64,000 nt of DNA, taken from an uncultured Pseudoteredinibacter sp. (GTDB lineage Bacteria; Pseudomonadota; Gammaproteobacteria; Pseudomonadales; Cellvibrionaceae). Shown in pieces: positions 37,013-47,596 of this stretch. The notes beneath the pieces are model-generated. The model was not told the DNA's origin and searched no databases. It saw only the letters and a program-made list of their open reading frames with translations. Location: positions 186,001 to 250,000 of the forward strand of contig NZ_CANMSS010000007.1 in NCBI RefSeq assembly GCF_947500695.1, given 5' to 3'. Numbering within the stretch: position 1 is the stretch's first letter; every line of letters starts with the position of its first letter. The position numbers and the translations under genes were made by a program.

Positions 37013-38320
37013 TTAGTTAGCAGCTATTTTGCTGAGTTTAACTTCTACATAGGCCTCATCGCGAATCTCTTGCAGCCAATTTGGCAGCTCTTCTTCAAAG
37101 CGGCGTTTGCGAATAATATTGGCCGCCTGATTACGGATCACAGTATCGGTAAAGTCTTGCTGGCGACGTTCGTCCACTTTAAGGATGTGCCAGCCGAACT
37201 GACTGCGAAACGGCTCGGAAACCTTACCCACTTCAATATCGTTCATTGTAGCTTCAAATTCGGGGACAAACTGACCAGGGGTAGACCAGCCAAGATCACC
37301 ACCACTTAACATTGAACCAATATCTTCAGAGTGGTTTTTTGCTAACTCATTGAAGTCTGCGCCAGCTTCGAGTTCTTCACGAATATGGGTGATTTTCTCG
37401 AAAGCTTCTTTATCACTCAAGATCGTGGAAGGCTTTACTAAAATGTGACGAACTTTAGATTGTTCAACGATAGTCTCTTCGCCGCCACGTTGGTTGTAGA
37501 GTTTTAGGATATGAAACCCAGCATCACTGCGAATAGGCTCGCTCACATCGCCTTTTTTCATATTGGGTACGGCTTCAGCCAGCAAGCTGGGTAGCTGTGA
37601 AGTTTTTCTCCAGCCTAGGTCACCACCTTGCAGTGCCATTTGTCCGTTCGAATTGGCGATCGCGAGTTCCTTAAAGTTGGCGCCGTCATTTAATTGCTGA
37701 TAAAGCCTTTCGGCTTTCGCTTTAGCGTCATCAACGGTTTCTTCATCAGCGCCAGCGCTTAGGCTGATAAGAATATGGCCTAGCTGATAATCGGGCGAAA
37801 CCCAGAACTTACCTTCCTGGGATTCCAGGAAGTTATCAATTTCTTGGTCGCTGACGTGAATGCGGCGATTAACGCTGCCTTTTTGTACGCGGTTGATCAA
37901 CATTTCGCGGCGCAGGCGCTCTTTAAATTGCGCCATACTCATGCCGTCGCTCCAAAGCTGCTGTTGGAACTGTTCCATATTTAGGCCGCCACTTGCCGCC
38001 ATACGGCCAGTTGCTTGATTGATCTCTTGTTCGCTAATTTCAACTCCAGCGCGCTGCCCCATTTGAAGTTGTAAGCGCTCTCGAATCAAGTGTTCTAAGA
38101 CTTGGTCGCGCAGTACGTCTTGTGGTGGTAATTCAGTATTCTGCGCTTCTAAGCGTTTGCTGATCATCGCCATTTGCTGCTGTAGCTCTGAGGCCATAAC
38201 CACATCGTTGTCGACAATGGCTACTACTTTGTCGAGTGCAATAGTTTGGGCAAAGGCACCTGCGCTAAGGCTCAAGCCTAGGCCAGCTATCAATGATTTT
38301 ACGGTTTTATTGCTGATCAT
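37013..38320 (-). CDS. surA: periplasmic chaperone and peptidyl-prolyl isomerase SurA
   Basis: SurA escorts outer-membrane proteins to the BAM complex. The 435-residue protein has a Sec signal peptide ([15 protein letters not shown], cleaved after AFA near residue 24), an N-terminal chaperone domain, and two parvulin-type isomerase domains at about 175-275 and 285-385, each with a GGDLGW turn. A C-terminal helix completes the chaperone module. It follows lptD by 5 bases. LptD itself depends on SurA, so the operon pairs a chaperone with a client. Confidence 0.97.
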   Translation of the reverse strand: MISNKTVKSLIAGLGLSLSAGAFAQTIALDKVVAIVDNDVVMASELQQQMAMISKRLEAQNTELPPQDVLRDQVLEHLIRERLQLQMGQRAGVEISEQEINQATGRMAASGGLNMEQFQQQLWSDGMSMAQFKERLRREMLINRVQKGSVNRRIHVSDQEIDNFLESQEGKFWVSPDYQLGHILISLSAGADEETVDDAKAKAERLYQQLNDGANFKELAIANSNGQMALQGGDLGWRKTSQLPSLLAEAVPNMKKGDVSEPIRSDAGFHILKLYNQRGGEETIVEQSKVRHILVKPSTILSDKEAFEKITHIREELEAGADFNELAKNHSEDIGSMLSGGDLGWSTPGQFVPEFEATMNDIEVGKVSEPFRSQFGWHILKVDERRQQDFTDTVIRNQAANIIRKRRFEEELPNWLQEIRDEAYVEVKLSKIAAN

Positions 38321-38325
38321 AGTTC

Positions 38326-41127
38326 TTAGTTCCCAAACATTTCTTCGCGTTGCTGATAGCCGTAGATTGCATCTTTCAAAATGCTGCTTAAGCGTTTACC
38401 TGTACCACCTAGGCCTTTAAGTTGGATCTCAAAAAAGATACCGCTGTCTTCCTGCACCTGCTGGTCCACAAGCGTACCTTGGGTGGCCAAGAAGTTATCA
38501 ATCCAGCGGCGCCCTACAAGGCGGATGCGGTAGCAGCAGCTGTTATATTCGAACCCTGCCAAGGTCTCAAGTTCCCGGCTGTTGGTGACATCGTAGTTGC
38601 CTCGGCCAATTAGGCTCCAGCTATCGGATACCGGCCAAATAAAAGAGATATCGGCTTGCTCAATATCATTATCGAGTAGCTCATTGTTGATGCCGTTGTT
38701 ATTAAAGTCGTTGCTATCTAATTGACCAAAATTGCGATCATAGCGATAGCTTAAGTTAAATACTCTAGCTTCATCATCCATATAGCGGATGTAGGCATTG
38801 CCTCGCTCTAAACGGTCATCGTACTGTCGCCAGGTTAAATCCAGGCCGTAGCGTAGGGTTTGCGATAGGCTGCCGCTGAGTAAAAATGCATATTCAGACT
38901 GATTGCCGATTTGCCTCTCAAGCCTGTCGAGCTGTCTTCTCGCGTTAATGCGTTCTGCAATATTACTAGAGGAAAGCTGGGCTGTTAGTTGCTGACGTAG
39001 CTCTTCGGCATTATTTAGATCACCAAATTCACCGTTTAGGGAGACTAGGCGATCTTCAAAGTAGAAGATTTGCCCTAGGCTAACGCGCAGCCACTCTTCA
39101 CCGCTGCGTTGATTGATGAAGCGTGATGTTAAGCCGAGTGAAAGCTGATTAGCATCATCAATGCGGTCAGCACCTACAAAGCGACTGGTTCTAAAGAGTT
39201 GACTGTAGCCAACAGTAGCGTCAGAGGTGTCAAAATCAATATCGGCGCCGCCTAAGGTCAAGTTATAAAACTCATCTTGATCGGCGTGGTCGCTGTAAAA
39301 ATAGAACAGGCGTGGCTCAAAGGTCTGCTTGTAATTTTTACCGAATAGATTGCCTTGGCGCTCGAAATAGATGGTGCTATCAAAACCGGCCATTGCAGCA
39401 GCTGCATTAGGACTTTCGTTAACACCGTCTTTCAAGTTGATATCGTCGAGTTGATAGGAAAGTGCGCGTGCTCCAATCATTGGGCGAATATAGCCCCAGG
39501 CCCATTGCTGGTCCCAACTCAAGCGGTAATCTAAGCGAGCGCGATCACCGATAATTCGATTGCTATTGCGGTCTTTATCTCCGTGGTCAAAACGGCTGTA
39601 CTCATTTAACAATTCCGCATTGAAATCGCCCCATTGATAATTACCAATTGCTCGGATAGTCGGCAATTGCTTATAAGGTGACTCTAGACCATTGACAATC
39701 GTTTGGAATTTTTCGGCTTTTACGGATATGTCCCAATTCTTTAGGCGATACCCTGCCATTGCCAGCTGGCGAAGATCACTCACGCTGTTTAGCGAAAGGC
39801 TGGCGGTATCAAGATCGCGTAAGTAATCGCGGTCGCTTACCTGGGTGTAGTCGATGCGAGAGTACCAAGACTGGCCGCGACCTTTTTGCTCAATGCCGAC
39901 CAGCCAGCGATCTTCATCCAGATAGGGGCTAGCTTGCCCTTCGCTGATAATGCCTTCGTTAACTAGGCGCTGATTGTCTTTGTCATTGCCGCCTTCGTCT
40001 TTGGCTAGGTAGGCAAAATTCGCTTCTGTTTCGAAATACTGGTTGAGATGACGTAGCTCGGTTTCCAGCATAAAGCCGCGATCGTTGATATAGCGCGGAG
40101 TTAGCGTCATATCGTAATTTGGCGCAAGGTTGAGGTAATAAGGTACGGCTAAATCAATACCACCACTATCGCCAGAGCTAATCGAAGGGAACAATAAACC
40201 GGACTTACGCTTATCACCTACAGGAAATTGCAGATAAGGCGTGTAAAAAACTGGTACGCCTTTAACTCGCAGAACGATATCTCTAGCAGTACCGACTTCG
40301 GTCTTAGGGTCGATATGAACCCTTGCGCCTTCCAATATCCAAGATGGGTCTTCAGGCTCACACTGAGAATAGCTGGCCTCGGTCATCTCTAGGGTTTTAT
40401 CTTGCAGACGGCTGATTTGGCCCGCGCTACCATGAATTCCCTGCTGGTGAAGTACGTATTGCGCGTTATGGACTGTAGCTTCGCCGGTGTCCATATCCAT
40501 ATCCATGGCATCGCCTTTAATAAGGACGCCCGGTTCGCGTAGACGGATATTGCCGTCTAGCTCGGCTGTGCTGGTACCGCGATCAACCATTGCCCGATCG
40601 GCTTCAAGTTGGCGATAGCCTTGAATCATCTTTACGTCACCTTCCAAGGTGGCGCTGGTTTCCTGCATGGCTTCGGTTGAATCGGCGGAGAGGCGTAATG
40701 GCGCGTTATCTGGGTCAAGCTGGGCTTCTTCATCTTCGCGCATCGGCTCTACAAAAGCCCCGCAACAGCCGGGGCTTAGCTTTTGGCGCTGCTCTTCAGA
40801 TAGCTGTTCTTGATTCACCCAATCCAATGGGTGGTAGCTGTGCACTGAGGTGGCATCGGCGCTGCCTGCGGGGCCTTTCTTGCCACCTAAAAATACATTG
40901 CTGCGTTGGGGGCGTTGGTAGGCCTCTGGGTTAGGCTTTGCTTCACAGGCCCAGTTCCCATCGATTGCCTGGCAATCCCATAGCGGGCTGTTTTCTTGAG
41001 CACTTGCCCAGTGGGAGGCTCCGCTGCTGATTAGGGCAATGGCGACAGCTAGGGCTGATTTATGACCAAGGACAGGGGTGGCAAAGCGCTTATCGCTTGC
41101 GCTAAATGATTGGCGAGTTTTAGCCAT
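38326..41127 (-). CDS. lptD: LPS assembly outer-membrane protein LptD
   Basis: LptD with LptE inserts lipopolysaccharide into the outer leaflet. The 933-residue protein has a signal peptide, an N-terminal OstA/LptA-like beta-jellyroll (about 160-290, EGDVKMIQGYRQLEADRAMV), and a large C-terminal beta-barrel with many alternating aromatic strands. A cysteine pair (WDCQAIDGNWACEA) sits near the mature N-terminus, and a CC pair late in the barrel (NSCCYRIRLVGRRW) matches the conserved disulfide region. It is the first gene of a six-gene run. Confidence 0.97.
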   Translation of the reverse strand: MAKTRQSFSASDKRFATPVLGHKSALAVAIALISSGASHWASAQENSPLWDCQAIDGNWACEAKPNPEAYQRPQRSNVFLGGKKGPAGSADATSVHSYHPLDWVNQEQLSEEQRQKLSPGCCGAFVEPMREDEEAQLDPDNAPLRLSADSTEAMQETSATLEGDVKMIQGYRQLEADRAMVDRGTSTAELDGNIRLREPGVLIKGDAMDMDMDTGEATVHNAQYVLHQQGIHGSAGQISRLQDKTLEMTEASYSQCEPEDPSWILEGARVHIDPKTEVGTARDIVLRVKGVPVFYTPYLQFPVGDKRKSGLLFPSISSGDSGGIDLAVPYYLNLAPNYDMTLTPRYINDRGFMLETELRHLNQYFETEANFAYLAKDEGGNDKDNQRLVNEGIISEGQASPYLDEDRWLVGIEQKGRGQSWYSRIDYTQVSDRDYLRDLDTASLSLNSVSDLRQLAMAGYRLKNWDISVKAEKFQTIVNGLESPYKQLPTIRAIGNYQWGDFNAELLNEYSRFDHGDKDRNSNRIIGDRARLDYRLSWDQQWAWGYIRPMIGARALSYQLDDINLKDGVNESPNAAAAMAGFDSTIYFERQGNLFGKNYKQTFEPRLFYFYSDHADQDEFYNLTLGGADIDFDTSDATVGYSQLFRTSRFVGADRIDDANQLSLGLTSRFINQRSGEEWLRVSLGQIFYFEDRLVSLNGEFGDLNNAEELRQQLTAQLSSSNIAERINARRQLDRLERQIGNQSEYAFLLSGSLSQTLRYGLDLTWRQYDDRLERGNAYIRYMDDEARVFNLSYRYDRNFGQLDSNDFNNNGINNELLDNDIEQADISFIWPVSDSWSLIGRGNYDVTNSRELETLAGFEYNSCCYRIRLVGRRWIDNFLATQGTLVDQQVQEDSGIFFEIQLKGLGGTGKRLSSILKDAIYGYQQREEMFGN

Positions 41128-41404
41128 GCAGTTCGAAACCCAATTTATCTTGTCTACAAGCGGCCGGAAATAAGATATTCGCCGGCATTATATTGTTGTT
41201 TTTAGTGCCGCTGAATGTGCTTATCAGCAGCTTTGGCAAACCGTCGATTCTACTTGGCTTATCGTATGCTGGCTACTGCTAGAGCGGCATTATTGCCCTC
41301 TGGAGAGGAAAAGATGAAGAAAAATTTCGAGCGATTGATATCAAGCTTGGCATTTGTCTATGTGGCAGGTACAGTCCCAGCCAAATTCCAGCAGTTTGAT
41401 CAGT

Positions 41405-42496
41405 ATGTCAGCATCCGATAACACCCCAAATTCCAACCTCGATATCCGCCCACAGCTAGCCGATTGGCTGCAGCAGCAGTTGCAATTCGAGGAAAAGCCC
41501 GAACTGATGCCATTAGGTGGTGATGCTGGCTTTCGTTGCTATTTTCGCTTGGCGGGCCAGCCTAAAATGGATGGCCGTGATCTAATCGCTGTCTATGCGC
41601 CGCCTGAAGTTGAAAAGAATCATGAATTTATCGCGGTGGCAGAGAAACTTAAGGAAATATCGGTAAATACGCCGACTATTTACGCTAAAAACCTCGATTT
41701 AGGCTTTTTCTTGCTGGAAGACTTCGGTAACGAGCATTTATTCGACATTTTAGCCAAAGACAATGTATTAGCTCTTTATGGACGCTCATCTCAGCTGTTG
41801 ATCAATATGCAGATGACGGATAACTCCATAGCCTTGCCCCAATATGATGAGGCTGTACTTCAGCGCGAGATGGATCTGCTACAACAGTGGTTTTTACCTG
41901 AATTACTTGGCTATCAACTGAGTACTGAAGAATCCACCATGCTGGCAAACTGTTATCAATTATTGCTGGAAAGTGCGACAGGACAAACTCAGCGCCTAGT
42001 GCATCGTGATTTTCATAGTCGCAATATTATGCTCGCCAATAAAGAGTTGGCGCTCATCGATTTTCAAGATGCTGTGTGGGGACCCATTACTTACGATTTG
42101 GTTTCACTGCTGAGAGATTGTTATGTGTATTGGCCCAAGGAGATTGTGCAGCAAGCTCTGCAGCAGCATTGGGATGAAATGCCGGAATCTTTGCGCGCAA
42201 ACTTGAGTTTTGCCGAGTTTGAGCGTGACTTTGATTTGATGGGCTTGCAGCGTCACATCAAAGTTCTGGGTATTTTCGCTCGCCTTGCTCTACGCGACCA
42301 AAAGCACGCTTACTTGAATGATTTGCCTTTAGTGATTAGATATACCATTGAAGTGGCCGAGAAGTATCCGCAGTTTGCCGTTTTTACTGATTGGTTTAAG
42401 ACCAAAATTATTCCACTGTGTGAGTTGCAGGATTGGTATGTGGATTTCCGTCATGCCGGTGAACAAAGCGCACATTTGAGCCGGGCGGCTCGCTAA
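41405..42496 (+). CDS. amgK: N-acetylmuramate/N-acetylglucosamine kinase AmgK
   Basis: AmgK phosphorylates the anomeric position of recovered MurNAc and GlcNAc in the cell-wall recycling route of Pseudomonas and relatives. The 363-residue protein has a phosphotransferase fold: a hydrophobic lobe, then VHRDFHSRNIMLANKELAL (catalytic loop) and IDFQDAVWGP (metal-binding DFG equivalent). ATG 41405 is preferred to the upstream ATG 41354. It is divergent from lptD and followed by murU. Confidence 0.93.
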   Translation: MSASDNTPNSNLDIRPQLADWLQQQLQFEEKPELMPLGGDAGFRCYFRLAGQPKMDGRDLIAVYAPPEVEKNHEFIAVAEKLKEISVNTPTIYAKNLDLGFFLLEDFGNEHLFDILAKDNVLALYGRSSQLLINMQMTDNSIALPQYDEAVLQREMDLLQQWFLPELLGYQLSTEESTMLANCYQLLLESATGQTQRLVHRDFHSRNIMLANKELALIDFQDAVWGPITYDLVSLLRDCYVYWPKEIVQQALQQHWDEMPESLRANLSFAEFERDFDLMGLQRHIKVLGIFARLALRDQKHAYLNDLPLVIRYTIEVAEKYPQFAVFTDWFKTKIIPLCELQDWYVDFRHAGEQSAHLSRAAR

Positions 42497-42559
42497 ATAA
42501 CCGCCTAAATTTTATTGAGAAGATAAGAAAGTAAAACGATAGGCTGCCAGGGAATATCT

Positions 42560-43234
42560 ATGAAAGCGATGATCTTAGCGGCGGGCAAGGGGACACGCAT
42601 GCAGCCTTTGACACTGCACACCCCCAAGCCTTTATTAATAGCCGCCGGTAAGAGTTTAATTGAGCATCAAATCGATCGCCTAAAACTGGCGGGAATCACT
42701 GAGATCATTATCAATGTTGCCTACCTTGGAGATAAAATAATCCAGGCCCTTGGCGATGGATCTCAATTGGGCGTCAGTATTCAATACAGTGAAGAACCCG
42801 AGCCCCTAGAAACAGCGGGCGCCATCTCGCACGCTTTACCTTTATTGGGTGAGGAGCCATTTCTACTTGTGAATGGCGATGTTTGGTGTGACTTTCCATT
42901 AATTGAGTTGCTAAACCGGCCTTTGGATGAAGATTTGGGGCGCTTACTTTTTGTTGCGAATCCGGCCTTTAAAAATCATGGTGATTTTAGTCTTGAGCAG
43001 GGCAAGGTGCGCCAATGTAAGGCTGGAGATGAGGGTTATACCTATGCAGGCATTGCGCTACTGTCGCCAACTTTGGTAGCTGATTATCCTGAGCGACGTA
43101 AGATCTTCCCATTGCGTGAAGTTTTTAATTTGGCGATAGCGCAAAACAAGCTCAGTGCTCAACTGCATCATGGCGATTGGCGAGATATTGGCACGGTAGA
43201 TCGCCTAGAAGAGCTGCGCCGCGATTTAAGCTAA
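42560..43234 (+). CDS. murU: N-acetylmuramate alpha-1-phosphate uridylyltransferase MurU
   Basis: MurU converts MurNAc-1-phosphate to UDP-MurNAc, bypassing de novo synthesis and so conferring some tolerance to fosfomycin. The 224-residue nucleotidyltransferase starts MKAMILAAGKGTRMQPLT, the nucleotide loop, and has LVNGDVWCDFP with metal-binding aspartate and HGDWRDIGTVDRLEEL near the end. It lies 63 bases after amgK, and the pair works in sequence. Confidence 0.95.
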   Translation: MKAMILAAGKGTRMQPLTLHTPKPLLIAAGKSLIEHQIDRLKLAGITEIIINVAYLGDKIIQALGDGSQLGVSIQYSEEPEPLETAGAISHALPLLGEEPFLLVNGDVWCDFPLIELLNRPLDEDLGRLLFVANPAFKNHGDFSLEQGKVRQCKAGDEGYTYAGIALLSPTLVADYPERRKIFPLREVFNLAIAQNKLSAQLHHGDWRDIGTVDRLEELRRDLS

Positions 43235-43280
43235 ATTAAAAATCTCGTTTATTTAAAACTTCTTGAAGCAAGGTTTTATG

Positions 43281-44420
43281 TTAAGGCAGGGTTTTAGCTC
43301 GTCCTCTGGCATAGCGGTTTAAAAAGCCTCGTACTCTTTTGCTTAGTGGGTTTTCCCCCTGCGCCAATTTGTTGGAATTTAAAGGTAAGCGCTGCTGGCG
43401 ATAAACCGCTAGGCCGGCTCGTGTGGCCTCGGCTTTGCGTTTTTCGGCATTTCGCTTGCTGTGCTCGCTATCATCGAAATAAATATCCAGTACAGAAATA
43501 TTCAACTCAGCCAGAGCAGTGGGCAGTTTGAAATCAGTTTCGCGCGGTAGGCTGTGTTTTGCATTAATGCTAACCAGTGCGGCGACTGGATTTGCGACTC
43601 GGGCTTGTGGGTTACTGGGTGGTGGTAGCGGAATTGCGGATATCATTTTAATAGCCCGCACCGCAGCACTGCCTTCGCAAATGATGGCTATATTTAGCAG
43701 ACCTTGCTGACGTAGGTAGTCATAGCTTTGCATAATGCGCTCGAAAGCCTGGGCTTCCGGGTCGACACTCATGTTTACGGATTCCGCTTCAGTCAGCGTG
43801 CTCTCTTCTGCCATTGTGGCCTCAGCATTAGCTGTGGTGTTTTCTGGTGTTGCTTGTGCCACATTGGAGGCTGCTGTATCAGCCATCTCTGTTGGTGTTT
43901 TATCGGCTTCCTCTGCGCTATTAATCGCTGTGTATTGCCTTTGCGGAACGCTTGCTGTTAGAGCTTCAGGTAAGCTGATAGATAGGCTTGTCCAGCCGTG
44001 CTTGGCTAAGTTTTCGCTCAGTACCTTAGTTGTTTCTGGCCACAGGGCGTGTTGTCCGTCGGCATGCAGTATGATGACCGCGCCATTGGGTACGGGCTGC
44101 CAAGCCGCTTGGTATATCGCCAAAAAGCTATCCATCCCCTCACCTAGCCACAAAACAGTGTCTGGGTCACTTTCTTGGGCTAGGGCTGCCATGGACTGCA
44201 TGGCGATATGCTGTTTATCCAGTTTAGGGCGTTCTATTGCGGAAGAGGGTGGTGCTGGTGCAGGAGAGGACTGCTCACCACCGTTTTGTTCGGCTTGTGG
44301 CTCTGGTTCTGTTTGTGTGTCCTCTTGGGCCCAAGTCGGAAAAGGGCTGCTGAGTAGCAGGCAGAGTAAAGCCTTACGAAAAAGGTCTGTGGTAAGAGTC
44401 ATAATGCTAAAAGAGCCCAT
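43281..44420 (-). CDS. DUF3530 family protein, exported
   Basis: The 379-residue protein has a signal peptide (ALLCLLLSSPFPTWAQ) and then a Glu/Pro/Gln-rich linker, an alpha/beta hydrolase-like core (VIILHADGQHALWPET, near residue 130) and a low-complexity Ala/Glu/Thr stretch about 180-240. DUF3530 proteins are predicted periplasmic hydrolase-fold proteins of unknown substrate. The first ATG adds six residues; ATG 44402 is an alternative. A 230-residue open frame on the opposite strand is only a shadow of this gene's codon bias. Confidence 0.8.
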   Translation of the reverse strand: MGSFSIMTLTTDLFRKALLCLLLSSPFPTWAQEDTQTEPEPQAEQNGGEQSSPAPAPPSSAIERPKLDKQHIAMQSMAALAQESDPDTVLWLGEGMDSFLAIYQAAWQPVPNGAVIILHADGQHALWPETTKVLSENLAKHGWTSLSISLPEALTASVPQRQYTAINSAEEADKTPTEMADTAASNVAQATPENTTANAEATMAEESTLTEAESVNMSVDPEAQAFERIMQSYDYLRQQGLLNIAIICEGSAAVRAIKMISAIPLPPPSNPQARVANPVAALVSINAKHSLPRETDFKLPTALAELNISVLDIYFDDSEHSKRNAEKRKAEATRAGLAVYRQQRLPLNSNKLAQGENPLSKRVRGFLNRYARGRAKTLP

Positions 44421-44550
44421 TATTTAATCATTGTTGGTATTCAACCTTGTATCGGCGAAAAGCCGTGGCTTTATTATAGCGGCTTGTGACAGTTCTGCGG
44501 CTGCAAGCTACAATAGCGCCTTTGATTTAGCCTGGATTCTTAAAATAGCC

Positions 44551-45231
44551 ATGAAAGACTTCAAAATAGCCCCATCTATACTCGCAGCGGACTTCGCCCG
44601 TCTTGGTGAAGAGGTTCAAACCGTATTGGACAGCGGTGCCGATATTGTTCATTTTGATGTGATGGATAATCACTATGTGCCCAACCTGACCATTGGCCCA
44701 ATGGTGTGTCAGGCATTGCGAAAGTACGGCATTAGTGCCCCAATCGATGTACATTTAATGGTGGAGCCGGTAGATGACATGATCTCCATGTTTGCTGATG
44801 CAGGCGCCGATTACATTACCTTTCACCCGGAAGCGTCACGCCATGTGGATCGCTCCATACAGCTTATTAAGCAAAAGGGCTGTAAAGCGGGCTTGGTGTT
44901 GAACCCTGCTACCCCCATTGATGCTGTCCGCCATGTATTACCGCAATTGGATATGTTGTTGTTGATGTCAGTAAACCCCGGCTACGGTGGCCAGAAGTTT
45001 ATTCCCTATACCTTGGATAAATTGCGCGAAGCTCGTCGTATGATTGATGAGATCGAAGCTAATAGTGGGGCTTCGATTCGCCTTGAAATTGATGGTGGCG
45101 TAACAGCTGATAATATCTACGAGATCGCCAAAGCTGGCGCTGATACCTTTGTTGCAGGTTCTGCTATTTTTGGCAAAGAAGACTATCGCGTTGCTATTGA
45201 TAATATGCGCAAAGAATTGGCCAAGGTTTAA
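44551..45231 (+). CDS. rpe: ribulose-phosphate 3-epimerase
   Basis: The 226-residue TIM-barrel enzyme interconverts ribulose 5-phosphate and xylulose 5-phosphate in the pentose phosphate pathway. ATG 44551 gives [21 protein letters not shown], the standard beginning; the in-frame upstream ATG adds 40 atypical residues. [18 protein letters not shown] and VDVHLMVEP contain metal ligands, [13 protein letters not shown] the phosphate-binding loop, and EIDGGV the last catalytic aspartate. Confidence 0.97.
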   Translation: MKDFKIAPSILAADFARLGEEVQTVLDSGADIVHFDVMDNHYVPNLTIGPMVCQALRKYGISAPIDVHLMVEPVDDMISMFADAGADYITFHPEASRHVDRSIQLIKQKGCKAGLVLNPATPIDAVRHVLPQLDMLLLMSVNPGYGGQKFIPYTLDKLREARRMIDEIEANSGASIRLEIDGGVTADNIYEIAKAGADTFVAGSAIFGKEDYRVAIDNMRKELAKV

Positions 45232-45327
45232 AACGGCCTATATCCGTTAAGCAGAGATTTTTTTGCGATAGGGCGCGGTGGTTTTTATTACGGTTACTGC
45301 GCTCCTTATCGTTTCAGTTTGGCTGCA

Positions 45328-45383
45328 AGAGAGAGAATCTTGATTCTGGGTCTAAAATCTTAGACCACGCTTTACGTCTCTCT
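45328..45383 (+). promoter_or_regulatory. structured leader upstream of ggt
   Basis: An outer 7-base stem, AGAGAGA (45328-45334) with TCTCTCT (45377-45383), encloses two perfect hairpins: GAATC-TT-GATTC (45335-45346) and GGTCTA-N6-TAGACC (45349-45366). This is a three-way fold in a non-coding 266-base gap, about 115 bases before the ggt start. No known riboswitch is recognised; no T-run follows it. Confidence 0.45.
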
Positions 45384-45497
45384 GGCTGCGAATGGCTGGC
45401 CCTTGTTTTACAGGCCCTTGCTTTGCAAAGTGGGTTCCCAGCCCTATACCAGAAGTACCCCTAGTTAAAAACATTCCATAATAAATAAAGGTGTGCC

Positions 45498-47186
45498 ATG
45501 AAAAAGCTGTTCCTTTGCCTTACGACTTTGTTGTGTTCTTCCGCTTCATTCGTACAGGCTTACGATCGTATTACCGGTTCAGAGTTCGCTTCGCGCTCAG
45601 AAGTAATCGCCCAAAATGGTATGGCGGCAACATCTCAGCCTTTAGCAACACAGGTAGCTTTGGATATATTGAAGGCCGGTGGGAATGCTGTAGATGCCGC
45701 CATTGCAGCTAATGCGGTTTTAGGTCTAGTTGAGCCAACCGGGAATGGCATAGGAGGCGATTTATTTGCCATTATCTGGGATGCGAAGACTCAAAAGTTA
45801 TATGGTTTAAATGCCTCAGGTCGCTCCCCGCAATCATTGAGCTTGGATTACTTAAAATCACAGGGCGATAAGATTCCAGCTTATGGGCCATTACCTGTTT
45901 CAGTTCCTGGGGCGGTAGATGGTTGGTTTGAAATGCACCAGAAGTTTGGCAAGTTACCCATGGCAAACTTGTTGCAACCTACTATCGATTATGCGCGAAA
46001 TGGATTTCCAGTATCAGAGTTAATTGCTTATTACTTAGATAGAAGTATTTCAGCACGAGCCAAGTACCCAGGCTTCAAAGAAGTGTACATGCCCAATGGG
46101 CGTATGCCGCTTAAAGGTGAAATATTTCGCAATTCGGCACTGGCCAATACCTTAGAGAAAATTGCTAATGAAGGTCGCGACGCTTTCTATAAAGGTGATA
46201 TTGCCCGCGAGATTGATCGCTATATGAAAGCCAATGGCGGCTTTTTAAGCTACCAAGATTTGGCCGATCATCGCAGTGACTGGATTGAGCCCGTGAGCAG
46301 TAATTATCGTGGTTATGATGTTTGGGAGTTGCCGCCAAATGGTCAAGGTATCGCCGCCCTACATATTTTAAACCTGATGGAAGGCTTTGATGTAAAGGCC
46401 ATGGGCTTTGGCTCGGTGGATTATATTCATGCCTTTGTTGAGGCTAAAAAGATAGCGTTCGCTGATAGAGCAAAGTTCTATGCCGACCCAGATTTTAGTG
46501 ATATTCCTGTTGCTAAAATTATTTCTAAAAACTATGCCGATCAACAGCGCCCTTCAATTAATATGGCAAAAGCGGCAAAGCGTGATCACGCAGGTCCCGT
46601 AGATGGCGATACGATTTATATGACCACCGCCGATAAGGCTGGCAATATGGTATCGCTTATTCAGAGTAATTTTCGTGGTATGGGCTCTGGCATGACCCCT
46701 GAAAAACTAGGCTTTGTACTGCAAAATCGCGGTGAGCTTTTTAACTTTATTGATGGTCACCCTAATCAGTATGCGCCTGCTAAGCGCCCCTTTCACACAA
46801 TTATTCCAGCGTTTGTGACCAAAGATGGCAAGCCATGGTTGAGCTTTGGGGTGATGGGTGGGGCCACTCAGCCTCAAATGCACGCACAGATTGTCATGAA
46901 CCTAGTGGATTTTGGTATGAACTTACAAGAGGCAGGTGATGCCCCGCGGATCTTGCATACGGGTTCGAGCCAGCCTACCGGTGAAATAATGCTGGATGGC
47001 GGCTTTGTCAGCCTCGAATCAGGCACCGGGCAAGCGGTGCGCAGAGAGTTGGCCAAGCGAGGCCATGTTTTGCGCGACAGCTTAGGGGCGTTTGGTGGCT
47101 ATCAAGCCATTTTACGTGACCTAGAAAGCGGCGTGTATTATGGCGCCTCTGAAACCCGTAAAGACGGGCAGGCGGCGGGCTACTAA
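45498..47186 (+). CDS. ggt: gamma-glutamyltransferase
   Basis: The enzyme cleaves glutathione and gamma-glutamyl compounds in the periplasm and is matured by self-cleavage. The 562-residue protein has a Sec signal (KLFLCLTTLLCSSASFVQAY), ALDILKAGGNAVDAAIAAN and GGDLFAIIWD in the large subunit, and the processing site around DGDTIYMTTADKAGNMVSLIQ, in which a threonine becomes the N-terminal nucleophile of the small subunit. GTGQAVRRELAKRGH is near the end. Start follows AAAGG by 7 bases. Confidence 0.95.
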   Translation: MKKLFLCLTTLLCSSASFVQAYDRITGSEFASRSEVIAQNGMAATSQPLATQVALDILKAGGNAVDAAIAANAVLGLVEPTGNGIGGDLFAIIWDAKTQKLYGLNASGRSPQSLSLDYLKSQGDKIPAYGPLPVSVPGAVDGWFEMHQKFGKLPMANLLQPTIDYARNGFPVSELIAYYLDRSISARAKYPGFKEVYMPNGRMPLKGEIFRNSALANTLEKIANEGRDAFYKGDIAREIDRYMKANGGFLSYQDLADHRSDWIEPVSSNYRGYDVWELPPNGQGIAALHILNLMEGFDVKAMGFGSVDYIHAFVEAKKIAFADRAKFYADPDFSDIPVAKIISKNYADQQRPSINMAKAAKRDHAGPVDGDTIYMTTADKAGNMVSLIQSNFRGMGSGMTPEKLGFVLQNRGELFNFIDGHPNQYAPAKRPFHTIIPAFVTKDGKPWLSFGVMGGATQPQMHAQIVMNLVDFGMNLQEAGDAPRILHTGSSQPTGEIMLDGGFVSLESGTGQAVRRELAKRGHVLRDSLGAFGGYQAILRDLESGVYYGASETRKDGQAAGY

Positions 47187-47263
47187 GTCGCAGTCGAATG
47201 GCACTATAAGTGGATTTAGCAGAGTTTGTGTGGAAGCTTCACGAAAGGTGCTAGAATCAGTTT

Positions 47264-47521
47264 ATGGAGTGTCGAGAATCTTGTGGCGCTTGCTGTATTG
47301 CTCCGTCAATAAAGCAGGCCATGCCAAATATGCCTACAGGCAAGGCTGCTGGTGAGCTGTGTGCTAATTTAGATCCAGAGAGCTTGCAGTGCCGTATTTG
47401 GGGGCAGCAAGGTTACCCAGATTTCTGTCGAGGCTTTCAGCCAGATGTGGATTTCTGCGGTGAAAATCGAGATCAAGCCATGCAGATCTTAAGCTTGCTT
47501 GAAGTGCAGACTAGTGCATAG
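47264..47521 (+). CDS. YkgJ-family cysteine cluster protein
   Basis: A short 85-residue protein with CRESCGACC at the N-terminus and later single cysteines in GELCANLD, LQCRIW, DFCRGF and DFCG, the spacing of the YkgJ/UPF0153 family, predicted to bind zinc or iron. Function is unknown. It follows ggt by 77 bases on the same strand, without a visible terminator between. Confidence 0.82.
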   Translation: MECRESCGACCIAPSIKQAMPNMPTGKAAGELCANLDPESLQCRIWGQQGYPDFCRGFQPDVDFCGENRDQAMQILSLLEVQTSA

Positions 47522-47596
47522 TAGGCCTGCTGCGAAAGTAATTATCAATAACAAGCCGCTGTTGAGCGGTGTGATCGTAAACTTGGGAAGAAAACT

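Noticed and set aside
43735..44427. 230-residue frame opposite the DUF3530 gene
   Set aside because: It is a long antisense frame caused by the Ala/Glu-rich codons of the real gene; the real gene has a signal peptide and a family match.
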